Shown in pieces: positions 46,316 to 54,868 of a stretch of DNA of 64,000 bases. The notes beneath the pieces were generated by a model. That model searched no databases. It was not told the DNA's origin and was given only the letters and a program-made list of their open reading frames with translations. Numbering within the stretch: position 1 is the first letter of the stretch; every line of letters starts with the position of its first letter. The DNA comes from RPQJ01 sp963732415 (GTDB lineage Bacteria > Pseudomonadota > Gammaproteobacteria > Steroidobacterales > Steroidobacteraceae). The translations under genes were made by a program, and so were the position numbers. Location: assembly GCA_963732415.1 (NCBI GenBank), contig CAVSZK010000017.1, positions 1 through 64,000 of the forward strand. The letters are read 5' to 3'.

Positions 46316-47596
46316 CTAACCGGGGATGAAGATGGTTGCTGGGTGTTCGAGAAGATCCTTGAGCGCCTGGATCATCGCAGCTGCGTCGTAGCCGTCAACG
46401 TAGCGGTGATCAAAGGACGACGACAGGTTCATCATCCGGCGGACGGTGATCGCGCCATTCACGACCATCGGCCGATCGATCGCCTTGTTGACGCCGATGA
46501 TGGCCATCTCAGGCGCGTTGATGATCGGCGTCGAGACGATGCCGCCGAGCCTGCCGAGGCTGGTGATCGTGATGGTCGATCCCGAGAGTTCTTCCCGCGC
46601 CGCCTTGCCGGTGCGCGCGGCTTCCGACACCCGGCGGATCTCGCTGGCGAGATCCCACAGCGTCCTCGCCTCGGCGTGGCGCACGACCGGCACTTTCAGG
46701 CCGTCTGGCGTCTGCGTAGCGACCCCGAGGTGCACGCCATTGTGCCGGGTCAGCACGTTGCGCTCGGCGTCGTAGTGAGCATTGCACTGCGGAAAGTCGA
46801 CCAGCACCCGGGTAAGCGCGATGCCGATGAACGGCAGGAACGTGAACGACGGTGCGCCTGCCGGCAGACGGCCGTTAAGGTGCTGCCGCAGCGATTCGAG
46901 CTCGGTGACATCCACCTCCTCGACATAGGCGAAGTGCGGGATGTTGCGCTTCGCATCGGTCATGCGCGTTGCGATGACGCGACGGACGCCAATGACCTTG
47001 ACCTCCTCGGTGCCGGTGCGCCTTGCCGGGCCAGCGCCCAGCACTGCGGCAGTTTTGGCCGCGGCCTTCGGCACGCTGACGCCGCCGAGCACCGCCTCGA
47101 AGTCCTGTCGGGTGATGCGTCCACTCGGGCCGGAACCTTCGACCTCTGCGAGGTCTATGCCAGCCTCGCGCGCGCGCCGGCGCGTCGCTGGCGAAGCCAT
47201 CACGCGTCCGCGTCGCCGCGGGTCGCCGTGTGCGCGACTCGCTCCGCCGGGCGCCACAGGCGCGGCGCCAGTGGCTTCGGCTGGTACGTGCACCGCCTCG
47301 GGGCCGCCGGGCGCCGCTGCGGCCGACGTGGGTTCTGGCAACTCGTCGTCGGAGGCGTCGATGTCGAACACGATCAACTCGGCGCCCACTGGCACCATGT
47401 CGCCTGGCGCGCCCGTCAGTGACACGATGCGCCCGCTCACCGGCGAGGGCACTTCCACCGCGGCCTTCTCGGTCATCACCTCGGCGATGACCTGGTCTTC
47501 TTCGATCGTGTCACCCACCTTGACGTGCCAGGCCACGACCTCCGCCTCGACGGTTCCTTCGCCGAGGTCGGGCATCTTGAACACGTAGCGGGTCAT
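46316..47596 (-). CDS. Branched-chain 2-oxo acid dehydrogenase E2 (dihydrolipoyl acyltransferase)
   Basis: 426 residues. One lipoyl domain with the lipoyl-lysine K44 (MTEKAAVE), an Ala/Pro-rich linker and a peripheral-subunit-binding domain (ASPATRRRAREAGIDL, near residue 130-170). The catalytic CAT domain has the active-site motif SFDHRYVDGYDAA. It moves acyl groups to CoA. The ATG at 47596 overlaps the E1beta stop (ATGA). Substrate is inferred as branched-chain from the E1 sequences and the ilvE neighbour; the fold alone does not exclude pyruvate or acetoin. Confidence 0.93.
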   Translation of the reverse strand: MTRYVFKMPDLGEGTVEAEVVAWHVKVGDTIEEDQVIAEVMTEKAAVEVPSPVSGRIVSLTGAPGDMVPVGAELIVFDIDASDDELPEPTSAAAAPGGPEAVHVPAEATGAAPVAPGGASRAHGDPRRRGRVMASPATRRRAREAGIDLAEVEGSGPSGRITRQDFEAVLGGVSVPKAAAKTAAVLGAGPARRTGTEEVKVIGVRRVIATRMTDAKRNIPHFAYVEEVDVTELESLRQHLNGRLPAGAPSFTFLPFIGIALTRVLVDFPQCNAHYDAERNVLTRHNGVHLGVATQTPDGLKVPVVRHAEARTLWDLASEIRRVSEAARTGKAAREELSGSTITITSLGRLGGIVSTPIINAPEMAIIGVNKAIDRPMVVNGAITVRRMMNLSSSFDHRYVDGYDAAAMIQALKDLLEHPATIFIPG

Positions 47597-48609
47597 GGCG
47601 TCTCCATCACGGCCTTGAGCCCTGTCGCAACGCGCGCCGGGCCCGGGAAGTATTCCCACTCGAAGGCGTGAGGATACGGCGTGTCCCAGCCGGCGACACG
47701 TCCGATCGGAGCCTCGAGGTCCCAGAAGCACTCCTCCTGGATGGTCGCCGAGAGTTCCGCGCCAAACCCGGAGAAGCGCGTCGCCTCGTGCGCGATCAGG
47801 CAGCGCCCGGTTTTCTTCACGGAGGTGCAGATCGTGTCGACGTCGAGCGGGACCATGGTCCGTACGTCGATGATCTCCGCGTCGAGGCCAAGGCTGCGTG
47901 CCGCAGCCTCGCAGACATAGATCATCGTGCCGTAGGTGACGATCGTGACCTGCGAGCCCTTGCGCACCACTTCGGCCTTGCCGATCGGCACCGTGTAGTA
48001 GCCCTCGGGCACCTCACCCTTCGGGTGCGTGCTCCAGGGTACCGCCGGCTTGTTGGGCTCGCCGTCGAACGGGCCGTTGTAGATACGCTTCGGCTCGAAG
48101 AAGACCACCGGATCGTCGTCCTCGATCGAGGCGATCAGCAATCCTTTCGCGTCGTAGGGGTTGGCCGGCATCACGACTTTTACGCCGCAGACATGGGTGA
48201 AAATGCCCTCGGGGCTCTGCGAGTGAGTCTGGCCACCGCGGATGCCGCCACCGCAGGGCGTGCGCACCGTCACCGGCGCCCAGAACTCGCCGGCACTGCG
48301 GTAACGCAGTCGTGCCAGTTCGCTGAAGATCTGGTCACAGGCCGGGTAGATGTAGTCGGCGAACTGCACTTCGGCCACCGGCCGCAAACCATTGACGCCC
48401 ATGCCGATGGCCGCGCCGATGATTGCTCCCTCTGCGATCGGCGTGTCGAGCACGCGATGCTCGCCGTACTTCCGTTGCAAGCCGTCGGTGACACGGAACA
48501 CTCCGCCGAAGAAGCCAACGTCCTCGCCCATGACAACCACGTTCGGGTCGCGGCCCAGCATGATGTCCATGGCGGAATTGAGCGCCTGGATCATGTTCAT
48601 CTGTGGCAT
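47593..48609 (-). CDS. Branched-chain 2-oxo acid dehydrogenase E1 beta subunit
   Basis: 338 residues. Transketolase-like beta subunit with ALNSAMDIMLGRDPNVVVMGEDVG, PIAEGAIIGAAIGMGVNGLRPV, TPCGGGIRGGQTHSQSPEG and FFEPKRIYNGPFDG. The last motifs (GGIRGGQTHSQSPE and PKRIYN) are typical of the branched-chain rather than pyruvate type. It is coupled to E2 by a 4-base overlap and begins 3 bases after E1alpha. Confidence 0.94.
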   Translation of the reverse strand: MPQMNMIQALNSAMDIMLGRDPNVVVMGEDVGFFGGVFRVTDGLQRKYGEHRVLDTPIAEGAIIGAAIGMGVNGLRPVAEVQFADYIYPACDQIFSELARLRYRSAGEFWAPVTVRTPCGGGIRGGQTHSQSPEGIFTHVCGVKVVMPANPYDAKGLLIASIEDDDPVVFFEPKRIYNGPFDGEPNKPAVPWSTHPKGEVPEGYYTVPIGKAEVVRKGSQVTIVTYGTMIYVCEAAARSLGLDAEIIDVRTMVPLDVDTICTSVKKTGRCLIAHEATRFSGFGAELSATIQEECFWDLEAPIGRVAGWDTPYPHAFEWEYFPGPARVATGLKAVMETP

Positions 48610-48612
48610 GAC

Positions 48613-49851
48613 TCAGCCCTCCAGCTCGGCGCGCAACTGCTCGCGCTGCTTCTTGAGGTTGGCGGGCACCTCCTTGAATACGTCCTCGAACATCAGGTCC
48701 CGGTTGAGTCGCGGCCCTTCGTTCATCGTGCCGTACTGCACGGACTCCTTCCAGCTCTCGGCCACGTGCTGCTCGAGTTCCTTCTGCAATGCAGCGTGGC
48801 GATCCTCCGACCATTCGCCGAGTACGATCAAGTGGGATTTGAGTCGTTCGACCGGATCACCGAGCGGCCACTTCTCATAGTCGTCCTTCGGACGGTAGCG
48901 CGCCGGATCGTCGCTGGTCGAGTGGGCAGCGGCACGATAGGTCACGTGCTCGATCAGCGTCGGGCCCGCGCCCCTGCGCGCGCGCTCCGCCGCCCACTGC
49001 GTCACCGCGTACACCGCGAGGAAGTCGTTTCCGTCCACTCGCACGCCGGCCATGCCGTAGCCGGGCCCGCGTGCCGCGAACGAGCGCTGCTCACCGCCGG
49101 CAAAACCCTGGAATGTCGAGATCGCCCACTGGTTGTTGACCACGTTCAGGATCACCGGCGCCTGGTACACGGACGCGAACAGCATCGCGTGGTGGAAATC
49201 CGCCTCCGCGCTCGAACCCTCGCCGATCCAGCTTGCAGCGATGTCGTCCTCGCCCTTGATCGCCGAGGCCATGGCCCAGCCCACCGCCTGCGGGAACTGC
49301 GTTGTCAGGTTGCCGGAGATCGAGAAGATGCGGCCGTCGACCCAGTGGTACATGACCGGCAGTTGGCGCCCCTTGCACATGTCGCGGGTGTTGGACAGCA
49401 ACTGGCACATCATGTCCACCAGCGGCATGCCGCGCGTGATGAACAGGCCCTGGTTCCGGTACGACGGAAACAGCATGTCCCCGGGTCGCAGCGCCATGCA
49501 CTGGGCAACGGAGACCGCCTCCTCGCCCAGTGAGCGCATATAGAACGAGATCTTTCCCGCCCGCTGGGAGCGCTGCATCCGATCGTCGAAGACGCGCGTG
49601 AGCATCATGTGCCTGAGCCCGACCTGCAGGTCCGGGGGATCAAGGTGCGGGTGCCAGGGGCCAACGGCGCGGTGTTCATCGTCGAGTACACGCACCAGTT
49701 CGACCGACAGGTTGCCGATGTCGCGTACTCGGGCGTTTACGTCCGGCCGGGCGATCGCGCCGGCTGGCGACGTCTCCAGGTAACTGAAATCGGGGGCTTC
49801 GCCAGGGCGCGAGTGCGGCTGCGGCGTGTGGAGGCGTGATCGTCTTGGCAT
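48613..49851 (-). CDS. Branched-chain 2-oxo acid dehydrogenase E1 alpha subunit
   Basis: 412 residues. ThDP-dependent decarboxylase subunit with YRNQGLFITRGMPL, the ThDP motif GEGSSAEADFHHAMLFASVYQAPV and HSTSDDPARYRPKDDYEKW, a phosphorylation-loop-like segment conserved in branched-chain E1alpha. It is the first gene of the bkd operon. No E3 (dihydrolipoamide dehydrogenase) follows, so E3 must come from elsewhere. ATG 49851 is the start that fits; an upstream extension into the regulator control region is not supported. Confidence 0.93.
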   Translation of the reverse strand: MPRRSRLHTPQPHSRPGEAPDFSYLETSPAGAIARPDVNARVRDIGNLSVELVRVLDDEHRAVGPWHPHLDPPDLQVGLRHMMLTRVFDDRMQRSQRAGKISFYMRSLGEEAVSVAQCMALRPGDMLFPSYRNQGLFITRGMPLVDMMCQLLSNTRDMCKGRQLPVMYHWVDGRIFSISGNLTTQFPQAVGWAMASAIKGEDDIAASWIGEGSSAEADFHHAMLFASVYQAPVILNVVNNQWAISTFQGFAGGEQRSFAARGPGYGMAGVRVDGNDFLAVYAVTQWAAERARRGAGPTLIEHVTYRAAAHSTSDDPARYRPKDDYEKWPLGDPVERLKSHLIVLGEWSEDRHAALQKELEQHVAESWKESVQYGTMNEGPRLNRDLMFEDVFKEVPANLKKQREQLRAELEG

Positions 49852-49924
49852 GGTTGACTGGATCCTGAGGCTGGGCCGGAGTCTGCGGTAGGTTACCCCC
49901 GAGCCTGCCAAGCCGTTGAATTCA

Positions 49925-49940
49925 TTGCGATGCATTGCAA
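49925..49940. promoter_or_regulatory. Candidate Lrp-type operator
   Basis: TTGCGATGCATTGCAA is a near-perfect 16-base palindrome (14 of 16) in the 124-base gap between the bkd operon and its divergent Lrp/AsnC regulator. The surrounding sequence is the most AT-rich part of the gap. Its position suits control of both promoters. Inferred from symmetry alone. Confidence 0.45.
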
Positions 49941-49975
49941 CAATGCGGAATGTTTGTTTCGTGTTGGATAAATTA

Positions 49976-50455
49976 ATGAAAGATCTGTCCCACGTAACGA
50001 TCGATCGTCTCGACCGTCGCATCCTTGACCTGCTACAGCGGGAGGGAGCCCTGCCGGTGGCCGAGGTGGCGGCCCGCACCGGGCTTTCGACCACTACCTG
50101 CTGGCGACGGATCCAGCAGCTCGAGCAGTCCGGGGTCATTCGAGGACGTGTCGCGCTGCTCGATCGCGCGGCACTGGGGCTCGACGTCACGATCTTCGCG
50201 CACGTAAAGCTCTCCTCGCAGGGACGGGATGCCATCGCGGCATTCGCGGCCGCGATTCGCGAGCGGCCCGAGGTACTCGACTGTTACACGACCATGGGCG
50301 AGTGGGACTTCATGCTTCGCGTGGTGACCCGCGACATCAAGGCCTTCGAGGCATTCTATCTCGACCACCTCTCGAAGCTGCCGTACGTGCAGTCCATTAA
50401 TTCCTCCGTTGCCGTCACCGTGATCAAGGAGACGACGGTGCTGCCCATATCCTGA
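49976..50455 (+). CDS. Lrp/AsnC-family regulator, probable bkd regulator
   Basis: 159 residues. N-terminal winged helix-turn-helix (IDRLDRRILDLLQREGALPVAEVAARTGLSTTTCWRRIQQLE), then the RAM ligand-binding domain (EVLDCYTTMGEWDFMLRVVTRDIKAFEAFY). Similar to BkdR and other amino-acid-responsive Lrp proteins. Divergent from the bkd-ilvE operon, which it probably regulates in response to branched-chain amino acids. Two upstream in-frame ATGs exist (49916 and 49943), but 49976 fits the domain start. Confidence 0.92.
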   Translation: MKDLSHVTIDRLDRRILDLLQREGALPVAEVAARTGLSTTTCWRRIQQLEQSGVIRGRVALLDRAALGLDVTIFAHVKLSSQGRDAIAAFAAAIRERPEVLDCYTTMGEWDFMLRVVTRDIKAFEAFYLDHLSKLPYVQSINSSVAVTVIKETTVLPIS

Positions 50456-50504
50456 GCTGGCGCATCTGGTAAGTTTGAGCCGGCGGCAATTTGTGGAGAC
50501 CGCG

Positions 50505-51077
50505 ATGAACCTGCTGCTGCAACTGTCGTGGGTGGCTGTGCCGGTGATCGTGTCCGGGCTGGTGCACCTCGTTGTGTTGAAGCGCGACCTGCTCCCCGGG
50601 CTGCGTGCGCTTCCCATCGACGGCGGCGCGACGTTCCGTGGCCGACGGCTATTCGGCGACAACAAGACCTGGCGCGGGGCAGTCGTCACCATCGCCACGA
50701 TGACCGCGAGCGCCTGGGCGCTGGCAGCCCTTGACGCCTGCTGCATCGACCTTCCGACTCTCACGCCATTCGCGGAACTGCATCCCGTCGCCTGGGGGTT
50801 CCTGCTCGGGACTGGTTATATCGTCGCAGAGTTGCCCAACAGCTTCGCGAAACGACAGATCGGCATAGGTCCGGGTAAAAAAGGACAGGGTGTCGTCGGA
50901 AGCCTGTTCTGGGTCATCGACCAGGTCGACAGCCTGGCCGGCATGCTGCTTTTCACGTGGCCTGTATGGCACCCGTCTGCATGGCTGATCCTGCTGCTGT
51001 TCGCGATCATGCTGATCGCGCATCCCGTTGCGGCGTGGGTCATGGTGCTTGCAGGACTCAAGAAACGGGTCGGTTGA
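50505..51077 (+). CDS. CDP-archaeol synthase-like (CarS/DUF46) membrane protein
   Basis: 190 residues with four to five hydrophobic spans. It carries the key family motif GDNKTWRG (about residues 49-56), then NSFAKRQIGIGPGKKG and FWVIDQVDSLAG, the cytidylyltransferase signature of the CarS group related to CdsA. In archaea CarS makes CDP-archaeol; bacterial homologues may make a CDP-activated lipid. It lies 49 bases after the Lrp regulator on the same strand. The start is set by ATG 50505 with a GTGGAGA site; a longer frame starts at 50475. Confidence 0.85.
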   Translation: MNLLLQLSWVAVPVIVSGLVHLVVLKRDLLPGLRALPIDGGATFRGRRLFGDNKTWRGAVVTIATMTASAWALAALDACCIDLPTLTPFAELHPVAWGFLLGTGYIVAELPNSFAKRQIGIGPGKKGQGVVGSLFWVIDQVDSLAGMLLFTWPVWHPSAWLILLLFAIMLIAHPVAAWVMVLAGLKKRVG

Positions 51078-51227
51078 GCGCGCCGCACACACGCCCGGCA
51101 ACGGGGAATCTGTCTGAAATCGACCCCGAACGGCCTGCCACCTCTCGCGAAGCAGGCGTTATTCTGATCGCGACAAGCCGGCTGAATTTTGAGCCGGGAA
51201 ATGACCCCAGGGTTCGCAGTCGCGCCG

Positions 51228-51620
51228 TCAGATCAACCTGGTGCGGAGCTTCTGGTATTCGGCGTCGGTGATCGAGCCCTTCGCCTTCAGTTCGTCGAGC
51301 TTCCGGATCTCATCGGCGGCGCTGAAGCCGACGATGTTCCGCATCTCCTCCCGCGCCTTCGTCGCCTGAGCCTGGTTGCGCTCGGCCATGCCGCCGCCCT
51401 GGGTGAGCAGGTAGGCGAAGACGCCGAGATAGGGAAGGATGATCAGGAAGATTACCCAGATCACCTTGGCCCCGCCCGAGATGTCGTCACGCCGGAAGAG
51501 GTCGCTGAACACCGAGATCAGCAGCCAGATCCAGAGCACGAACATGAAAATGACAAACACGTCGACCATGAACGTCCCGAACTGCACGCCGCCCATGTGC
51601 ACTGCTGCTTCTCCGTCCAT
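51228..51620 (-). CDS. PLDc_N/SHOCT-domain small membrane protein
   Basis: 130 residues. Two hydrophobic segments (about 17-38 and 50-72; VDVFVIFMFVLWIWLLISVFS then KVIWVIFLIILPYLGVFAYLL) form the PLDc_N-type membrane domain. The C-terminal 30 residues match the SHOCT oligomerisation domain (IRKLDELKAKGSITDAEYQKLRTRLI). Function unknown. ATG 51620 is preceded by GGAGAAG. It is convergent with the CarS-like gene, separated by 150 bases. Confidence 0.88.
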   Translation of the reverse strand: MDGEAAVHMGGVQFGTFMVDVFVIFMFVLWIWLLISVFSDLFRRDDISGGAKVIWVIFLIILPYLGVFAYLLTQGGGMAERNQAQATKAREEMRNIVGFSAADEIRKLDELKAKGSITDAEYQKLRTRLI

Positions 51621-51992
51621 GTCGCTTCTCCTTGCTATGTGATGTGAAGAACTGACGCCGGCGCAAGTATAGGACAGATCACTCTTGCCCAGGACCGATG
51701 CGTGCGCTCTGGGGGCGGCACTGACACAGGAGGCGGATTGGACGAATGATGGGAATCGAACCCATGCTGGCGGTCGGGCACAACGCAACGAATGGCCGCT
51801 TCCGGGAAGCTGTTGCTGCGCACATCAAGGACTGCGCCTGGTCGATTCCAGCCCGCCAGGGCTTCGCCGCATTGAAGTTCCTGACCACCCGATTCCCGCC
51901 GCACTTGCAATCTTCTGGTTGACCCCATCCGGTCCGTAACCGACCTTACTGGTCATCCTCGGGTCCCTGCCATGAGCCGCGGTGATCGACCG
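51621..51992. other. Intergenic stretch (372 bases) with a tRNA-like T arm
   Basis: On the minus strand, near 51740-51775, there is a perfect T-arm (ATGGG-TTCGATT-CCCAT) followed by CATTCGTCCA. The loop is a canonical T-loop, but I find no matching 5' acceptor strand, D arm or anticodon arm upstream, and CCA sits one base too early for a 7-base acceptor. It could be the 3' end of a tRNA cut by a rearrangement, an old att site, or chance. Short open frames here have no ribosome binding site or codon bias. No terminator or promoter was found with confidence. Confidence 0.5.
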
Positions 51993-53729
51993 TCAGCCCG
52001 TCACGCGCCGCCACAGCGCGCGCCCGATGAAGCGGGTCTTCGTCCCCAGGTCGAAGCGCGCGAGGTTGGTCTTCACGATACCTTCGGTGAAACGAGTGCG
52101 TTTCGAATAGTCGACCGCAACGTCCACCAGCACCGGACGGCCCGTCGCCGCGATGGCAAAGGCCTCGTCGAGCCCGTGCTCTAGCTCGCCGTCACCGGAC
52201 ACGCTGACGAAAGCAGCACCGACCGCCTGCGCGACACCGGAGACGTCCAGTGGGCCGAGCACCGTGCAGGTCTTGCGGTTGTAAGGAATCTCCTGCGCCT
52301 GCGAAATCTGCGCCAGTTCGCCGTCGCTGAATACGAACACGACGACGCCGAGCCGATTGGCCGTTGCGGTCGCAAGCTCCAGGCCGGTCATGCGGAACGC
52401 GCCGTCACCGACGATTCCGACCACCTGCACTCCGGGACGCGCGAATTTCGCCCCAATCGTCGCTGGCACGCAGTAGCCCATGCAGTTGAAGTCCGTCGGC
52501 GAGAGGAATGCGCGCGGCCTGTGAATCGGCATCAGCTCCGCCGCAAGGAAAGTATGGTTGCCGTCGTCCACGACCAGCGTCGCGTCGTCAGCCAGCCGCC
52601 GGCGCAGCGCCTGGAAAAAACGCGCGGGGTTCACTCGGCCCTTCGTGTCGTGGGCCAGCCACTCCTCGAGGTAGGCCGCCTTGTCGCTTGCGATACGCGC
52701 CGCGACAGCCGCACGCCTCGCGCCGCCGTCCGGTACCGCCGGCAGCGCTGCGAGCAGGCGGGTGAGCACTGCGCCCGCGTCTCCCTGCAGTGCGACCTTG
52801 GCTGGATAGTTCGCCGAAAAGACGGCCGGGTTGATGTCCACGTGGACGAGGTTCTCCGGCGGCTCGTAGCCGAAGCTGCCAGTCGCGATCTCGGCGAAGC
52901 GCGTACCGACCGCGATCATCGCATCGCAGTCGCGGAACGCGTTCTCCGCCGCCGGAACCGCGGCCCGGCCCAGGCAGAAGCCGGCGTGCAGCGGGTGGTT
53001 CCCAGGGAACGCGCTCAATCCCTGCAGCGTCGTCGCCACCGGCGCACCGAGCCGCTCGGCGAGCTGCACCACTTCGCACGACGCGTCGACCGCGCCCCAG
53101 CCGACGAAGATACCGGGCGACCTGGCATTGGCGAGAATTCGCGCGGCCTGCTCGATCGCCGCAGCTTCACAGTGAAGCTCCGGGCCGGCGCGTGCCGGCG
53201 GATCAGGAATGGTCCCGACCTCGCCGGTCATCAGCTGCAGGTTGACAGGGATCTCCACGAATACCGGCCCGGGTTCACCGCTGGTCGCGACGCGCACCGC
53301 CTCGTAGATCGTCGGGATCACGTCGGCGTGACGCTCCACGAGCCAGGTGCCCTTGGTGATCGGCCGCAGCATCGCGTGCTGGTCCACGTCGTGGAGCTGG
53401 TAGCTGCGGCCCGTGTCGCGCCGTACGCCGCCGGCAATCACCAGCATCGGTATGCCGTCGAGGAATGCCTCGGCGATGCCGCTCGCCGCATGCGTGACAC
53501 CCGCGGCAGGCACGATCACCAGCGTGCCGATGCTCGTGCCGGTGCGGCTCACGGCGTCCGCCATGAACGCGCCACCACCCTCGTGAGTCACCAGCACTGG
53601 GGTGATGTCGGGCGACTTCTCGAGTTCGTCGTAGATCTCGGTGTTGTGCACGCCCGGGATGCCGAAGGTGTAGCGGATACCGACGTTTTCCAGTGCTTCC
53701 CGGAGCAGCGATGCGGCGGTTCGATTCAT
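51993..53729 (-). CDS. Thiamine diphosphate-dependent enzyme (acetolactate synthase-like)
   Basis: 578 residues, three-domain ThDP enzyme. The catalytic Glu is in VTHEGGGAFMADA (residue about 50). The central domain has GIFVGWGAV. The ThDP/Mg motif begins VGDGAFRMTGLELATATANRLG, and 26 residues after the GDG the sequence is SDG where most family members have NNG or NDG. So the Asp probably still binds Mg, but the preceding Asn is Ser. The family spans acetolactate synthase, benzoylformate decarboxylase and oxo-acid decarboxylases. The product cannot be told. Start at ATG 53729; the frame upstream is likely noncoding. Confidence 0.88.
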   Translation of the reverse strand: MNRTAASLLREALENVGIRYTFGIPGVHNTEIYDELEKSPDITPVLVTHEGGGAFMADAVSRTGTSIGTLVIVPAAGVTHAASGIAEAFLDGIPMLVIAGGVRRDTGRSYQLHDVDQHAMLRPITKGTWLVERHADVIPTIYEAVRVATSGEPGPVFVEIPVNLQLMTGEVGTIPDPPARAGPELHCEAAAIEQAARILANARSPGIFVGWGAVDASCEVVQLAERLGAPVATTLQGLSAFPGNHPLHAGFCLGRAAVPAAENAFRDCDAMIAVGTRFAEIATGSFGYEPPENLVHVDINPAVFSANYPAKVALQGDAGAVLTRLLAALPAVPDGGARRAAVAARIASDKAAYLEEWLAHDTKGRVNPARFFQALRRRLADDATLVVDDGNHTFLAAELMPIHRPRAFLSPTDFNCMGYCVPATIGAKFARPGVQVVGIVGDGAFRMTGLELATATANRLGVVVFVFSDGELAQISQAQEIPYNRKTCTVLGPLDVSGVAQAVGAAFVSVSGDGELEHGLDEAFAIAATGRPVLVDVAVDYSKRTRFTEGIVKTNLARFDLGTKTRFIGRALWRRVTG

Positions 53730-53863
53730 CTGGTCCCACTCCGACGTGTGCGCGGGGCGCGCGGCCACATTGTATCGCCGCACACAATGGGAATTTCCTT
53801 GTGGATTTCGTGGCACGGGATGCGAGACTGCACTTGTCATGTAAAAACCTGTCAGGTGCCAGT

Positions 53864-54868
53864 GTGGGTAGAGCCAGGATCGCGGTCGTCGGAGCGGGCA
53901 TTGCTGGACTCGCATGCGCGCGGGAACTGACGCGCTCGGATGCCAGGGTCACGGTGTTCGAACGATCACGCAGCCCGGGCGGGCGGATGAGCACGCATCG
54001 GCGCGGCAATTTCGCCTTCGATTTCGGCGCTCAATACGTCACAGGCCGCAGCCGCTCTTTCGCGCACTACATCGGCATTGCCGAGCGGGCCGGCGCGGCG
54101 GCGCAGTGGAAACCCCGGATTCTCGAGGACGAACGGTCCTGGTCGGAACCGATCGAGGAATGGCATGTCGGCACGCCGGGCATGAGTGCCTTCATTAGGC
54201 CACTCGCGCGCAGTGTCGACCTGATGTCCGGAGTCACGGTGCACGAACTGATCCAGAGCCAGCGGGGCTGGGAACTGCAGACCGACGCGGGCCGGATCGA
54301 CGGTATTTTCGACGCGATCGCCGTGGCCGTCCCGGCACCGCAGGCATTGAAGCTGCTTGGTGGCCACGGGCGATCTTTCAGGCACCTGACCAACGTGCAC
54401 ATGGCGCCATGCTGGACGGCGGTGATGGCATTCGAGGACCCGCTCGACGCCGGCGCCGAGGCCCGTCGCTGGACGAGCGGGGCGCTCGCGTGGGCATCCA
54501 GCGACTCGAGCAAGCCGCAGCGACCGGAAGGCATGCACGGCTGGGTCGTGCACGCCTCGCCGGCATGGTCGCTCGAGCACATCGAGATCGACGCGCACGA
54601 TGCCGCGCAGGCACTGTTCCGCCAGTTCGCAGAAGCGCTGGGAACGAGCCTGCCCGATCCTGTGTACCTCCACGCGCACCGCTGGCGACACGCATTCGTC
54701 GAGCGGCCACTCGGCCTGCCATGCCTGGTGGACGAGGAGATGGCCGCCGGGGCCTGCGGCGACTGGTGCATCGCGCCGCGGGTCGAAGCGGCCTACGAGA
54801 GCGGTCGCACGCTGGCTCACTCCTTGCTTTCGATCGTTGGCCTTTCGGCTCCCCTCGTCCGCCGCTGA
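53864..54868 (+). CDS. FAD-dependent amine oxidase/renalase-like oxidoreductase
   Basis: 334 residues from GTG 53864 (AGG site 9-10 bases upstream). FAD-binding Rossmann motif VVGAGIAGLACARELTRS and the following FERSRSPGGRMSTHR (GG-doublet). Then AFDFGAQYVTGRS and a C-terminal GDWCIAPRVEAAYESGR, which closes the FAD site. It resembles the NAD/FAD-dependent oxidoreductase family that includes renalase. Substrate unknown. It overlaps the convergent membrane-protein gene by 52 bases at the 3' end. Confidence 0.87.
   Translation: MGRARIAVVGAGIAGLACARELTRSDARVTVFERSRSPGGRMSTHRRGNFAFDFGAQYVTGRSRSFAHYIGIAERAGAAAQWKPRILEDERSWSEPIEEWHVGTPGMSAFIRPLARSVDLMSGVTVHELIQSQRGWELQTDAGRIDGIFDAIAVAVPAPQALKLLGGHGRSFRHLTNVHMAPCWTAVMAFEDPLDAGAEARRWTSGALAWASSDSSKPQRPEGMHGWVVHASPAWSLEHIEIDAHDAAQALFRQFAEALGTSLPDPVYLHAHRWRHAFVERPLGLPCLVDEEMAAGACGDWCIAPRVEAAYESGRTLAHSLLSIVGLSAPLVRR

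Noticed and set aside
51635..51928. 97-codon frame in the 51.6-52 kb gap
   Set aside because: It reads through the tRNA-like arm and lacks codon bias or a ribosome binding site.
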